Assembly: GCF_008764245.1 (NCBI RefSeq)
Contig: NZ_VTQV01000006.1
Location: 1-41,935 of the forward strand
Reading direction: 5' to 3'
Length of the DNA: 41,935 nucleotides
Source: Bacillus subtilis
GTDB lineage: Bacteria; Bacillota; Bacilli; Bacillales; Bacillaceae_C
A model generated the notes under the pieces. That model worked only from the letters and a program-made list of their open reading frames with translations, did no database searches and was not told the origin of the DNA. A program made the translations under genes and the position numbers. Below, in pieces: positions 17,521 through 25,744 of this stretch (within the stretch, counting starts at the first letter, position 1; the number at the start of each line of letters is the position of its first letter).

Positions 17521-17739
17521 ATGACCACAGTCAAATTCCAATTAGAAACTCTTTCTTGTCCATCTTGCATCAAAAAAATCGAAACAGCTTTAAACAAACA
17601 AGCGGGGGTAAAAGAAGCAAACGTCCTTTTCCATTCAAGTAAAGTGAAAGCAACATTCGATGAGGCAATCACAACGGCCGAACAACTTGAGGAAACAATT
17701 ACAAAACTTGGCTATCTTGTTTTAAAAACTAAAGTGTGA
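17521..17739 (+). CDS. Heavy-metal-associated (HMA) domain protein, CopZ-like
   Basis: A 72-residue single-domain protein with the ferredoxin-like HMA fold. The metal-binding CxxC is in LSCPSCIKKIE near residues 12-15, followed by the typical ALNKQAGVKEANVLF and a C-terminal ITKLGY. Such proteins carry soft or transition metals (Cu, Zn and others) to or from P-type ATPases. The ATG at 17521 has a perfect AAAGGAGG 8 nt upstream; the longer frame starting at 17485 has none. It heads an operon with a P1B-type ATPase and an FNR-like regulator. The downstream ATPase has no HMA domain of its own, so this protein may serve as its detached metal-binding domain. The metal is not determined. Confidence 0.88.
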   Translation: MTTVKFQLETLSCPSCIKKIETALNKQAGVKEANVLFHSSKVKATFDEAITTAEQLEETITKLGYLVLKTKV

Positions 17740-17758
17740 GTAGGAAAAAACGTTCACA

Positions 17759-17800
17759 ACGAGCAGGGTGGATGAGCTCAAGCTATTCCCACCCGCTCGT
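17759..17800 (+). other. Intercistronic hairpin between HMA gene and ATPase gene
   Basis: ACGAGC-A-GGGTGG (17759-17771) pairs with CCACCCGCTCGT (17789-17800), a 12-bp GC-rich stem with one bulge and a 17-nt loop. No T run follows, so it is not a usual terminator. It may stabilise the upstream message or set the ratio between the two genes. Confidence 0.55.
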
Positions 17801-17826
17801 AAATGATACGAAAGGGGCGTTTCAAA

Positions 17827-19722
17827 TTGACAAGTAAAACAAAAGCTCTGATAGCGAGTGTCACTGGTTCATTACTTTTATTCGCCTTCATTTCTCACCT
17901 TATTGGTTTTTCCCAGCTTCAAAGTATGCTTTTAATCATCGCTACCATCATTGCAGGCATTCCGATTATTAGGAAGGCGATCCAATCATTAAGAATGAAA
18001 GCTTTTAGTATTGAGTTACTTGTATCCATTGCGATTATCGGTGCCCTCTTCATTGGTGAATATGTAGAATCGGCTGTTGTCTCTTTCCTATTTTTATTTG
18101 GCGCCTATCTTGAAGCGAAAACATTAGAAAAGACAAGAAGTTCTTTAAAAAGCTTAATCGACCTGTCCCCTCAAGTGGCAACTGTTCTGCAAAATGAAGA
18201 AAAAGTGGTTCTTCAAATAGATGAAGTCAAAGAAGGGGATCATGTTTTAATCCAATCTGGTGAAAAAGTGGCCGTAGATGGGATTGTTGTTTCTGGCACA
18301 GCATTCATCAACGAGGCTGCCATTACAGGAGAATCAACCCCAGTCCATAAAGAAACTGATGATACTGTTTTTAGTGGGACGATCCTAGATCATGGATATA
18401 TAGAGGTCATTGCGGAAAAGGTTGGAGATGATACAACCTTTGCGAAGATTATCGAACTTGTAGAAGAAGCGCAAGAATCCAAAACAAGAACAGAAAAATT
18501 TCTCGAAAGATTTGCCAATATTTATACCCCTGCAATCGTGTTATTATCGATTCTTGTATTTATTTTTACCCGAAATATTGAATTCACCTTAACTTTTCTC
18601 GTTATCGCTTGCCCCGGAGCCCTCGTCATTTCTGCACCCGTTTCGATTGTAGCAGGCATTGGCAATGGAGCAATAAATGGAGTGCTTATTAAGGGTGGAG
18701 AAACAATAGAGAATTTGGCCAAAATAAATACAGTCGTTTTCGATAAAACCGGAACCTTGACACAGGGACAACCGACAGTGACAGATATTAAAGCATTTGC
18801 GATGAATGAAGAGAAACTGTTACAAATGGTCGCAGAAGCCGAAACGATTTCTGAGCATCACCTCGGCCAAACCATCGTCCAAGAAGCTAAACAAAGAAAT
18901 CTCACTCTGATAAACAAACCAGATCAGGCAGAAATTATCAAAGGAAATGGCATCCAAGCTCTGATCTCTGGTCGGCAGCTTGTGGTTGGGAATCGCAAAT
19001 TAATGAAGGAAAAGGGAATTTCGATTAAAGGTCCTATGGAGTCTTACGCTTTGAAAATGGAAAAACAGGGCAACACAGCGATTTTTGTAGCGATTGAGGG
19101 AAAATTGGCAGGCATTATCTCGATCGCAGACAAAATCCGCGCTGATGCGAAAGAGACCATTAAGAAGTTAAAAGGAGCCGGAATCAAGCAAGTCTATATG
19201 CTTACTGGCGATAATCGTCATACAGCAGAACAGGTAGCGACTAAACTAGGGATCGATCATGTAATGGCGGAATTACTTCCTGAAGAAAAAGTAGCCATCG
19301 TTCGCGAATTGAAAGAAAAGGGTTTGCAGGTTGCTATGGCCGGGGACGGTATTAATGATGCACCTGCCATTGCAACAGCGGATATTGGGCTGGCGATGGG
19401 TGGAACCGGGACAGATGTGTCGATGGAAACAGCGGATATTGTATTGATGGCCGATAAATTAGCTCAATTCGCTCATGCCTATTCTTTAGCAAAGGCGACT
19501 GTTCGTAATATGAAGCAAAATACTTTTTTCGCTGTTGGGACAGTTATACTCCTTCTCATCGGTGTTTTATTCCAAAAAGTCTTTTTAGCTTCTGGAATGC
19601 TCATCCATGAATTGAGTGTACTTATCGTCATTCTGAACGCGATCCGCTTAGTGGGTTATAATAGAAATAAAGTTAACACTATATCTAGAAACAAGGAGCA
19701 GATACAAATTGAAAGCTTGTGA
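17827..19722 (+). CDS. P1B-type heavy-metal-translocating ATPase (ZosA/PfeT/CadA-like)
   Basis: A 631-residue metal-transporting P-type ATPase. Motifs in order: TGES in the actuator domain (near 168), CPG at 262-264 in the metal-binding membrane helix, the phosphorylation motif DKTGT with D306, the nucleotide-domain motif SEHHL near 342-346, and GDGIND in the hinge. Copper and cadmium pumps have CPC, whereas ZosA/PfeT-like proteins have CPG as here. The P1B signature HP dipeptide is HH (H344-H345). There is no N-terminal HMA domain or His-rich tail; the upstream small HMA protein may replace it. The TTG at 17827 is chosen for AAAGGGG about 9 nt upstream. The end overlaps the regulator gene by 14 nt. 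Substrate could be zinc, iron(II) or another divalent metal. Confidence 0.88.
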   Translation: MTSKTKALIASVTGSLLLFAFISHLIGFSQLQSMLLIIATIIAGIPIIRKAIQSLRMKAFSIELLVSIAIIGALFIGEYVESAVVSFLFLFGAYLEAKTLEKTRSSLKSLIDLSPQVATVLQNEEKVVLQIDEVKEGDHVLIQSGEKVAVDGIVVSGTAFINEAAITGESTPVHKETDDTVFSGTILDHGYIEVIAEKVGDDTTFAKIIELVEEAQESKTRTEKFLERFANIYTPAIVLLSILVFIFTRNIEFTLTFLVIACPGALVISAPVSIVAGIGNGAINGVLIKGGETIENLAKINTVVFDKTGTLTQGQPTVTDIKAFAMNEEKLLQMVAEAETISEHHLGQTIVQEAKQRNLTLINKPDQAEIIKGNGIQALISGRQLVVGNRKLMKEKGISIKGPMESYALKMEKQGNTAIFVAIEGKLAGIISIADKIRADAKETIKKLKGAGIKQVYMLTGDNRHTAEQVATKLGIDHVMAELLPEEKVAIVRELKEKGLQVAMAGDGINDAPAIATADIGLAMGGTGTDVSMETADIVLMADKLAQFAHAYSLAKATVRNMKQNTFFAVGTVILLLIGVLFQKVFLASGMLIHELSVLIVILNAIRLVGYNRNKVNTISRNKEQIQIESL

Positions 19723-20398
19723 ACATCGTCCGAAGGAGATGCAGCAACTTTGCGTCTCCCTAGTACCGATTTTCAACCATTTGCAACCCAACGAAATGTT
19801 TGAAATTGCCAAAGCGACCACCCATGCGCAATACGCTCGCAACGAAATCATTTATGGAGCAGGTGACCACCCCGCTCATCTGTACATCGTTCACCGAGGT
19901 CGCGTGAAAATTTACCTTTTATCTGAATCTGGGAAGGAACAACTGATTCGTATTTTGGAACCAGGTGATTTCATGGGAGAACTAGCTTTATTTACGGAAA
20001 CGATGTTTGATCATTACGCTGTTGCCATGGAAAACACAGAAATATGCGTTTTGAGACGGACAGAATTACAGGCCTTTTTATTAAAATATCCAGCTATTTC
20101 TTTGAAGATTCTTGAAGAATTCGGTCGCCGCTTAGATAAAACGGAAAAACTTCTTAGCAGTGTCACATCAGAAGGTACAGAGAAACGAATTGCCGCCTAT
20201 TTACTTGAATTAGCGGCTGGACAAAACGAGCAAACAATCACCCTCCCAATGGCTAAGAAGGATCTAGCCTCTTATCTTGGGACAACTCCTGAAACGATCA
20301 GTCGAAAACTAGCTGAGTTTCAAGAACAGGGTTGGCTTGAGCAAACAGGACAAAGGAAAATCCTGCTCCAGAATATACAAGCATTACAAGAAATTTAG
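19709..20398 (+). CDS. Crp/Fnr-family regulator, FNR/FLP-like
   Basis: A 229-residue Crp/Fnr regulator. A cyclic-nucleotide-binding-like beta barrel (about 20-135; GRVKIYLLSESGKEQLIRIL and PGDFMGELALF) is followed by a dimer helix and a winged helix. The recognition helix reads TPETISRKLAEF, holding the E-x-x-S-R pattern that in FNR contacts TTGAT half-sites. Cysteines lie at 4, 15 and 113. E. coli FNR needs four for its iron-sulfur cluster, while FLP proteins of lactic acid bacteria use a disulfide and have been linked to zinc handling. It starts with TTG at 19709 after AAGGAG and overlaps the ATPase gene by 14 nt. A TTGAT-type site sits before the operon, so it probably controls its own operon. 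Confidence 0.88.
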   Translation: MKACEHRPKEMQQLCVSLVPIFNHLQPNEMFEIAKATTHAQYARNEIIYGAGDHPAHLYIVHRGRVKIYLLSESGKEQLIRILEPGDFMGELALFTETMFDHYAVAMENTEICVLRRTELQAFLLKYPAISLKILEEFGRRLDKTEKLLSSVTSEGTEKRIAAYLLELAAGQNEQTITLPMAKKDLASYLGTTPETISRKLAEFQEQGWLEQTGQRKILLQNIQALQEI

Positions 20399-20434
20399 AT
20401 AGCTGCGGCCTCTTTGCAGCTATCTTTCTATCTT
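20397..20434 (+). terminator. Terminator of the metal/regulator operon
   Basis: AGATAGCTGC (20397-20406) pairs perfectly with GCAGCTATCT (20416-20425). The following tail, TTCTATCTTC, is only moderately T-rich. The stem begins inside the stop codon region of the regulator gene. Confidence 0.75.
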
Positions 20435-20530
20435 CATCCCCTCACTTCTCCTATTTCCGTATAGTTTATAGTGTTTTGTAAAAACTACTTTATAGAATAT
20501 TTCCGGAAAAGATACGAGGAGGTCTCCATT

Positions 20531-21898
20531 ATGCGTAAAAAATCAACTTCAACTTCATCTTCCTCCGTTACAAAAGACTGGCTCATTCAACAATTCAAAA
20601 CATCCTTTGATTTTACTCATAAACCATTAAAAATTGATCAAAAAGAAATCGAGCTACTGTTTATTAAAACTTTAACCAACAATGATCAACTACAAAATGT
20701 TGTAATTAAGCCCTTTTTTGAACTAGCTTCCATGGAGCAAGTAGAGGCTTATTTAAACTCCCTTCCCAACCAACAAAAAGTCGAATCAAAAGAACAAATA
20801 GAACTTGAATTGACAAAAGGAAGTGTTGCGATTTCCCTTAACAACACCATTCTACTTTTTGACTTCAAGACGGTACATACGGACACTGTGCTTGAAAGTA
20901 ATGTGGAACCAACCATTATGGGACCGCAACTTGCCCTAAGTGAAGACATTAACACCAATTTAAACTTGATCCGTCAGCGCTATCACCAACCCTCTTTAGT
21001 CATCGAAATCAAGGAAGTCGGGAAAAAATCTCATCAATCATTGGCTATGATTTATGATCAAGATTTAGTTAAACCTGAAGCATTAAAGCAGATTAAACAA
21101 AGTTTAAAAAAGTTAGATAGTGATGTCATCTTGTCTAGTGCTGAACTTGTTCGCTTTCTAAATATCAAGAAGCGTTCTCTTCTACCAACCATGCTTCAAA
21201 CAGAGCGAACAGACCGTATTACATACAATCTTTCCGGTGGTAAAATTGCGCTCTTACTTGATGGCGATTCATCAGTCATTCTTGCACCAGCTGTTTTCTT
21301 CGATTTCATGACTTCCATGGAGGATAATTACCATTCTTATTGGGTAACCAAGTTTACGGATATTCTCCGTTATATTGGACTTATTACCTGCATCGTCTTC
21401 CCTGGATTATATGTGGCTGTATCCTCCTATAATCCTGAAGTATTTCGGCCAGAATTAGCTTTATCTGTTGCCGCTTCCCGGATAGGTGTACCCTATCCTT
21501 CCTATGTGGAAGTCTTATTTATGTTGGTTGTCATGGAATTATTAACAGAAGCCAGTATTCGCTTACCGAAGGCTGTCAGTGCCACCGCTACAACCGTTGG
21601 CGGATTAATTTTGGGGACTGCCGCCACTGAGGCTGCTCTTACCTCTAATATCATGATTATTATTGTCTCCGCTGTGGCTATTTCGACTTTCGTTATTCCG
21701 ATCAATGAAATGAGCTTTTCCATTCGAGTTTCTAAATACATTGTCTTATTATTTGCTACCTTTTGGGGGATGGCTGGTTTAATGTTAAGTTTTATAGGTT
21801 TTATCATGCTTTTATCCAATAAAAATAGTTTTGGGGAGCCTTATTTTAAAATATTTCTTCAAGCAAAAGAAAAGGAAACAAGTGGGGAGTCAACATGA
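20531..21898 (+). CDS. GerA-family spore germinant receptor subunit A (divergent)
   Basis: A 455-residue GerA-family protein of the inner spore membrane, one of three subunits of a germinant receptor that responds to small nutrients. A soluble N-terminal domain (about 1-270, starting with a serine/threonine-rich stretch) precedes four or more membrane segments; LDGDSSVILAPAVFFDFM and ASRIGVPYPSYVEVLFMLVVMELLTEA are the family's conserved part. The usual GPRDGFTESLRTN block is degenerate here (IMGPQLALSEDINTN), and the C-terminal tail is short. The ATG at 20531 has GAGGAGGT 8 nt upstream. It overlaps gerB by 4 nt, so the three genes form one unit, expected to be forespore-expressed. The germinant cannot be predicted. 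Confidence 0.9.
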   Translation: MRKKSTSTSSSSVTKDWLIQQFKTSFDFTHKPLKIDQKEIELLFIKTLTNNDQLQNVVIKPFFELASMEQVEAYLNSLPNQQKVESKEQIELELTKGSVAISLNNTILLFDFKTVHTDTVLESNVEPTIMGPQLALSEDINTNLNLIRQRYHQPSLVIEIKEVGKKSHQSLAMIYDQDLVKPEALKQIKQSLKKLDSDVILSSAELVRFLNIKKRSLLPTMLQTERTDRITYNLSGGKIALLLDGDSSVILAPAVFFDFMTSMEDNYHSYWVTKFTDILRYIGLITCIVFPGLYVAVSSYNPEVFRPELALSVAASRIGVPYPSYVEVLFMLVVMELLTEASIRLPKAVSATATTVGGLILGTAATEAALTSNIMIIIVSAVAISTFVIPINEMSFSIRVSKYIVLLFATFWGMAGLMLSFIGFIMLLSNKNSFGEPYFKIFLQAKEKETSGEST

Positions 21899-22995
21899 AT
21901 CGCTATTATTATTATCTGATCTTTTTTAATTTGGTAGCCAATATGATTTCCGCTGTTCCGAAGATCTTGTTCCTTCATAAGACTAATGGTTCCCTCTTCT
22001 CTCTGTTTCTTTCCATTCCAGCAGGTTTGCTTTCTGTGTACCTGTTTATTCGATTTTTCAATTCTTTTGAAGGTAAAGATCTTTCAGAGTTGGTAAAGAA
22101 GTACTTTTCTAAGTGGATCTCCCTTCCTATCTTAAGTTTTTTAGCCATTACTTGGCTTGCGGCTGGATTGATCACACTGATTACCTTCACCTTTATGATC
22201 AAACGTTTTTTAACACCAGATATGTCGATTCTGTTAATTGCTAGTTTATTTTTAATTTTTATTTCATACGGGATTCTCATGCAAACGAAAAGCATTTTAT
22301 ACACAGTGGAAACTGTCCTTATTTTCTCCATTCCCCTAATTGCCTTTATGTTTATTAAGGCATACAGAAGCCCCCATTTCATGTGGGAATTTGTGGGGGT
22401 AGCCGTGATGCATAGTAATCATTGGCCTAACTATAGTGCCTTTTCAGCATCCTTATATTGTTTTCTCGGTATAGCCAATCTCATCGTTTTTAATCGCGCT
22501 TTTCCAAAAAAGAATTTCCAGCTTTCATGGAAATCGATGCTATTCATTGGCATTGTTGGTACCATTACGATTATTTCTACTTATCTTATTCCGATTGGGC
22601 TTAATGGCTTTGAAAAAATTGATAGCCTCGTCTATCCCGCAATCACGACTAGTGATACATTACGGATGAAATTTGGCATTGTAGAAAGAGTGCTCTTCAT
22701 ATTTTTTATGTTTTTCTTAGCTGTGACTTTTATTAGTCTTCTGATTCATTGGCATGTGGCAATAGAGCTATGTAAGAACATTTTTTGGCTAAAGAACTTC
22801 AAATGGAAAAACACCAATCTCACACCCTATATTTTTATAGGTATCTTTTGGGCTGTGACGATGTTTTTAACAGACTATTTAAATGAGTACACTTTATTAA
22901 TTTACGCAAAGTATTTTTTTAATTGTCTGCCACCCTTTTTCTTACTGATGTTCATTCTTTTTTGGTTCATTCGAAGGAGGGCAAAAACGGCATGA
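21895..22995 (+). CDS. GerB-family spore germination permease
   Basis: A 366-residue membrane protein of the GerAB/GerKB family (APC-type transporter fold), the subunit thought to bind the nutrient germinant. About ten hydrophobic segments are visible, with TKSILYTVETVLIFSIP in the middle and a basic FIRRRAKTA end. The ATG overlaps the gerA stop by 4 nt. The stop overlaps the next start, so translation of A, B and C is coupled. The fold and context are clear. Key substrate residues cannot be judged by eye. Confidence 0.9.
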   Translation: MNRYYYYLIFFNLVANMISAVPKILFLHKTNGSLFSLFLSIPAGLLSVYLFIRFFNSFEGKDLSELVKKYFSKWISLPILSFLAITWLAAGLITLITFTFMIKRFLTPDMSILLIASLFLIFISYGILMQTKSILYTVETVLIFSIPLIAFMFIKAYRSPHFMWEFVGVAVMHSNHWPNYSAFSASLYCFLGIANLIVFNRAFPKKNFQLSWKSMLFIGIVGTITIISTYLIPIGLNGFEKIDSLVYPAITTSDTLRMKFGIVERVLFIFFMFFLAVTFISLLIHWHVAIELCKNIFWLKNFKWKNTNLTPYIFIGIFWAVTMFLTDYLNEYTLLIYAKYFFNCLPPFFLLMFILFWFIRRRAKTA

Positions 22996-24110
22996 AGAAA
23001 TTTTCCAGACAATCTATACCGATTATTTTGTCCATTCTCTTTTTCACCCCATTCCTTTCTAGTTGTGGGTTTAAAGACATTGATAAAAGAATTTTTGTAC
23101 AAGGGATTGCGATTGATTATACAGATAATGAAGAAAAACCATATAAAGTCACCTTAAAATTAGCAATTCCGACAGGATCTCTTAAAGAGTCTTTGGGAGG
23201 AAAATACGCTTATTTATCAAGAGAAGACTCTAGTATAGCAGGGGCCATTCGCATCCTAAAGACCCATACAGATAAGGAACTTGATTTTGGCCATAGCCGA
23301 ATAATCCTTTTGGGTGAAACGTTATTAAACCATAATGTGGAAGAAGTGATGGACTTTTTATTTAGAAGAAGAGATATTCAAATGGTTGCGTGGGTGGCCG
23401 TTGGAGATCCAACAGCAGAAAAAGTCTTAAAGGCAGAACCGAAGACTGAAATGGCTGCTTCCAATGTTTTAACAAACCTTTTTTCTCAAAATGGCGTGGA
23501 AAGTGCCTATGTTGTTTCAACTTTTTTATTTGACATGAGGAGAAAATTATTGGAGCCTGGCATTGATCCCGTCTTACCTGTCGTCCAAGTGAATGAAGAT
23601 GAAAAGAAATTGAAGGCCAATAAATCGGTTGTTTTAAAAGTGAAAAGCAAGCATACCCATCTTTCCAGCAAATTTACAAAATCCTATAATGTGCTTGCGA
23701 ACAATAACACTCATTATGACCTCCGAATACAAGAGGAGAATCATCATTTTCTTTTTGCGATTGATTCAGTCAATATAAAATATAAAATTGATACATCTTC
23801 CAAAGAAACGCCCACAATTAAACTGAAGATCACATTAAGGGGAATTGTTGAAGAATCATTTGAAGATATGTCCCCTAAAGAATTAGACAAATACAGTCGA
23901 ATAGCCAGCAAAGCAGCGAAGAAAAACATTACGGATTTTCTAAAGATGACCCAAGAGGAAAATATTGATCCCATGGGATTCGGATTAAGATATAGAGCCA
24001 CTAGACTCCATAATCGAGATACTTTCGCCGAATGGAAAGAAATCTATCCGAATCTTCAGTTTGATGTCAATGTCAAAGCATCAGTGGAAAGTACAGGGAC
24101 AATTGAATAA
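22992..24110 (+). CDS. GerC-family spore germination lipoprotein
   Basis: A 372-residue lipoprotein of the Ger(x)C family, the third receptor subunit, facing the outer side of the inner spore membrane. A signal peptide (1-24, KK then a hydrophobic core) ends in the lipobox LSSC, with the lipidated cysteine at about 25. The body has ILLGETLL and DFLFRRRDIQ, and near the C-terminus WKEIYPNLQFDVNVKASV, the family's closing motif. The ATG at 22992 is chosen for AAGGAGGG upstream and for the correct signal peptide; a longer frame extends into gerB. A hairpin follows the stop. Confidence 0.9.
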   Translation: MKKFSRQSIPIILSILFFTPFLSSCGFKDIDKRIFVQGIAIDYTDNEEKPYKVTLKLAIPTGSLKESLGGKYAYLSREDSSIAGAIRILKTHTDKELDFGHSRIILLGETLLNHNVEEVMDFLFRRRDIQMVAWVAVGDPTAEKVLKAEPKTEMAASNVLTNLFSQNGVESAYVVSTFLFDMRRKLLEPGIDPVLPVVQVNEDEKKLKANKSVVLKVKSKHTHLSSKFTKSYNVLANNNTHYDLRIQEENHHFLFAIDSVNIKYKIDTSSKETPTIKLKITLRGIVEESFEDMSPKELDKYSRIASKAAKKNITDFLKMTQEENIDPMGFGLRYRATRLHNRDTFAEWKEIYPNLQFDVNVKASVESTGTIE

Positions 24111-24115
24111 AAACG

Positions 24116-24152
24116 AAGCTTGCAAGACCACTACAGAAGGGCTTGCAAGCTT
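24116..24152. terminator. Hairpin terminator after gerABC
   Basis: AAGCTTGCAAG (24116-24126) pairs perfectly with CTTGCAAGCTT (24142-24152) around a 15-nt loop. The tail ATTAAATT is weak in T. It lies between convergent genes, so it may serve both. Confidence 0.65.
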
Positions 24153-24159
24153 ATTAAAT

Positions 24160-25542
24160 TCAAAGTGGTCGATCAGTTGATAGCTCTCTTCCCTTCTCCC
24201 CTAAAAGCATGGCGGTGACAGCGAAGGCAATACCAGCCAGGACGATCAACAGCAGAAATACTTGATGTAGGTTTGCTGCTAATTCTGCCCCTTGTAATTG
24301 GTCACTTAGCCAAAGTCCAGATACGGCAATACCAATGGTTTGTCCTAAAGTTCGAAATAAATTATTAGAACCCATGGCAGCTCCACGCATATTCCAGCCT
24401 ACAGCTGATTGAACAACAACGGTAAATAAAGTGGTCGATAAACCAAAGCCAATTCCTAAAATGGCGGTGATCAGCATCATCCATAGTAGACTTGTACTAG
24501 ATTGAAACAAGCTCATACCGATGCTACCAAGGATGATAAAGACCATTCCAATTAAGGCAATTCGGCCAACCTCTATTTTATTCGTCCATTTGCCAACAAG
24601 CATGGCTCCCAATGGCCAGGTCAATGATTGAGGTAACATCGCAATTCCAGATAACGTAGCATTTAAACCCGTCACACCTTGCACCCATAAAGGAATATAA
24701 AACGTAACCGCAATCAAAATAAAACCAATCAAAAAGCCGGCTACGTTCGATACAACAATCAACCGATTTTTAAATAAAGAAAGTGGTAACATCGGCTCTT
24801 TCCCTTTTGATTCAATCCAGATGAAGAAAACAAGACTAATAAAAGCAATCCCAAACATGATGACCATACCACTCGTTAATTGGCGCTCTTCCTTCCACAA
24901 ATTTAAAGCATATAAAAAGGAAGTCATACTAGCGGCAAAAGTAAAAATCCCCGCATAATCAATCGTCCGCTTTTTCTTTTCGATTTGTTCATGGAGAGAA
25001 GTTCCAATTAAAATTAAGGAAATCACTCCAAAAGGGAGATTCATAAAGAAAATCCAATGCCAGGAAATCGAGTCCACAATGAACCCACCTACAAGTGGAC
25101 CTAGAATACCGGATATTCCCCAAACACTACTGATAAGACCTTGAATTTTCGCACGCATTTCAAAAGTAAAGACATCCCCAATAATCGTCATGGGAATCGT
25201 TGCTAGGGCACCTGCACCAATACCTTGAATGATCCGATACACAACAAGCTGATGCATGTTTTGAGAGATGCCTGAGAGCGTCGACCCGACCAAAAAGATT
25301 ATCACGCCTATGGTAAACATTCGTTTTCTGCCGTACAAATCAGCCATTTTCCCAAAAATCGGTGTGCTAATGACGGTAGCCAGTAAATAGACAGATATGA
25401 CCCATGTATACAAATGACTGCCGCCCAGATCATCGACGATTTTCGGCATAGCCGTACTGACAATTGTTCCTTCAATAGCGGTTAGAAAGGTTGCGATTAA
25501 TAAAGCAGCCACAACATAATTCTGCTTTGTTTCCCTTTTCAC
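24160..25542 (-). CDS. MFS multidrug efflux transporter, DHA2 (EmrB/QacA) family
   Basis: A 460-residue major facilitator of the 14-segment drug:proton antiporter type. Motif C-like IEGTIVSTAMPKI lies in the first helix, and motif A GKMADLYGRKRMF follows the second. The antiporter stretch GPLVGGFIVDSISWHWIFFMNLPFG is near residue 140. It sits alone on the minus strand between the germination genes and a DUF3231 gene. A dyad in its promoter region (25594-25612) could be an operator, but no regulator gene is adjacent. Substrates cannot be predicted; export of a toxic compound is likely from the family. Confidence 0.9.
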   Translation of the reverse strand: MKRETKQNYVVAALLIATFLTAIEGTIVSTAMPKIVDDLGGSHLYTWVISVYLLATVISTPIFGKMADLYGRKRMFTIGVIIFLVGSTLSGISQNMHQLVVYRIIQGIGAGALATIPMTIIGDVFTFEMRAKIQGLISSVWGISGILGPLVGGFIVDSISWHWIFFMNLPFGVISLILIGTSLHEQIEKKKRTIDYAGIFTFAASMTSFLYALNLWKEERQLTSGMVIMFGIAFISLVFFIWIESKGKEPMLPLSLFKNRLIVVSNVAGFLIGFILIAVTFYIPLWVQGVTGLNATLSGIAMLPQSLTWPLGAMLVGKWTNKIEVGRIALIGMVFIILGSIGMSLFQSSTSLLWMMLITAILGIGFGLSTTLFTVVVQSAVGWNMRGAAMGSNNLFRTLGQTIGIAVSGLWLSDQLQGAELAANLHQVFLLLIVLAGIAFAVTAMLLGEKGRELSTDRPL

Positions 25543-25593
25543 TGTTCTTTCTCCTCTTCTCTTACATATATCTAAACTCCATTCTAAACCACC

Positions 25594-25612
25594 ACATATA
25601 GCTTGTATATGT
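25594..25612. promoter_or_regulatory. Dyad upstream of the efflux gene
   Basis: ACATATA and TATATGT form perfect 7-bp arms around GCTTG. On the minus strand TAGAAT is a plausible -10 just downstream (25583-25588), so the dyad would sit over the spacer and -35 region. Possible operator, not matched to a known regulator. Confidence 0.35.
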
Positions 25613-25744
25613 TTTTCAGCTTTCCCTTGTACATTTTAAGAATTGGTGATTGTTGCTAATCTCCCCCCTAAATAATCTCCTCATTATAGATTTTCCATTT
25701 ACGGGGATACTATATTTACTTATGTTCAAAGAGGAGGAGAAAAT

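Noticed and set aside
20471-20530. Sigma-G promoter for the first ger operon (GTATA-like -35)
   Set aside because: A possible -35 exists at 20459-20463, but no sequence like CATWMTA lies at the right distance.
21502-21819. Minus-strand open frames inside gerA, PBP, MFS and other genes
   Set aside because: They overlap strongly supported genes, have no ribosome sites and no family resemblance; they are shadows of the real genes.
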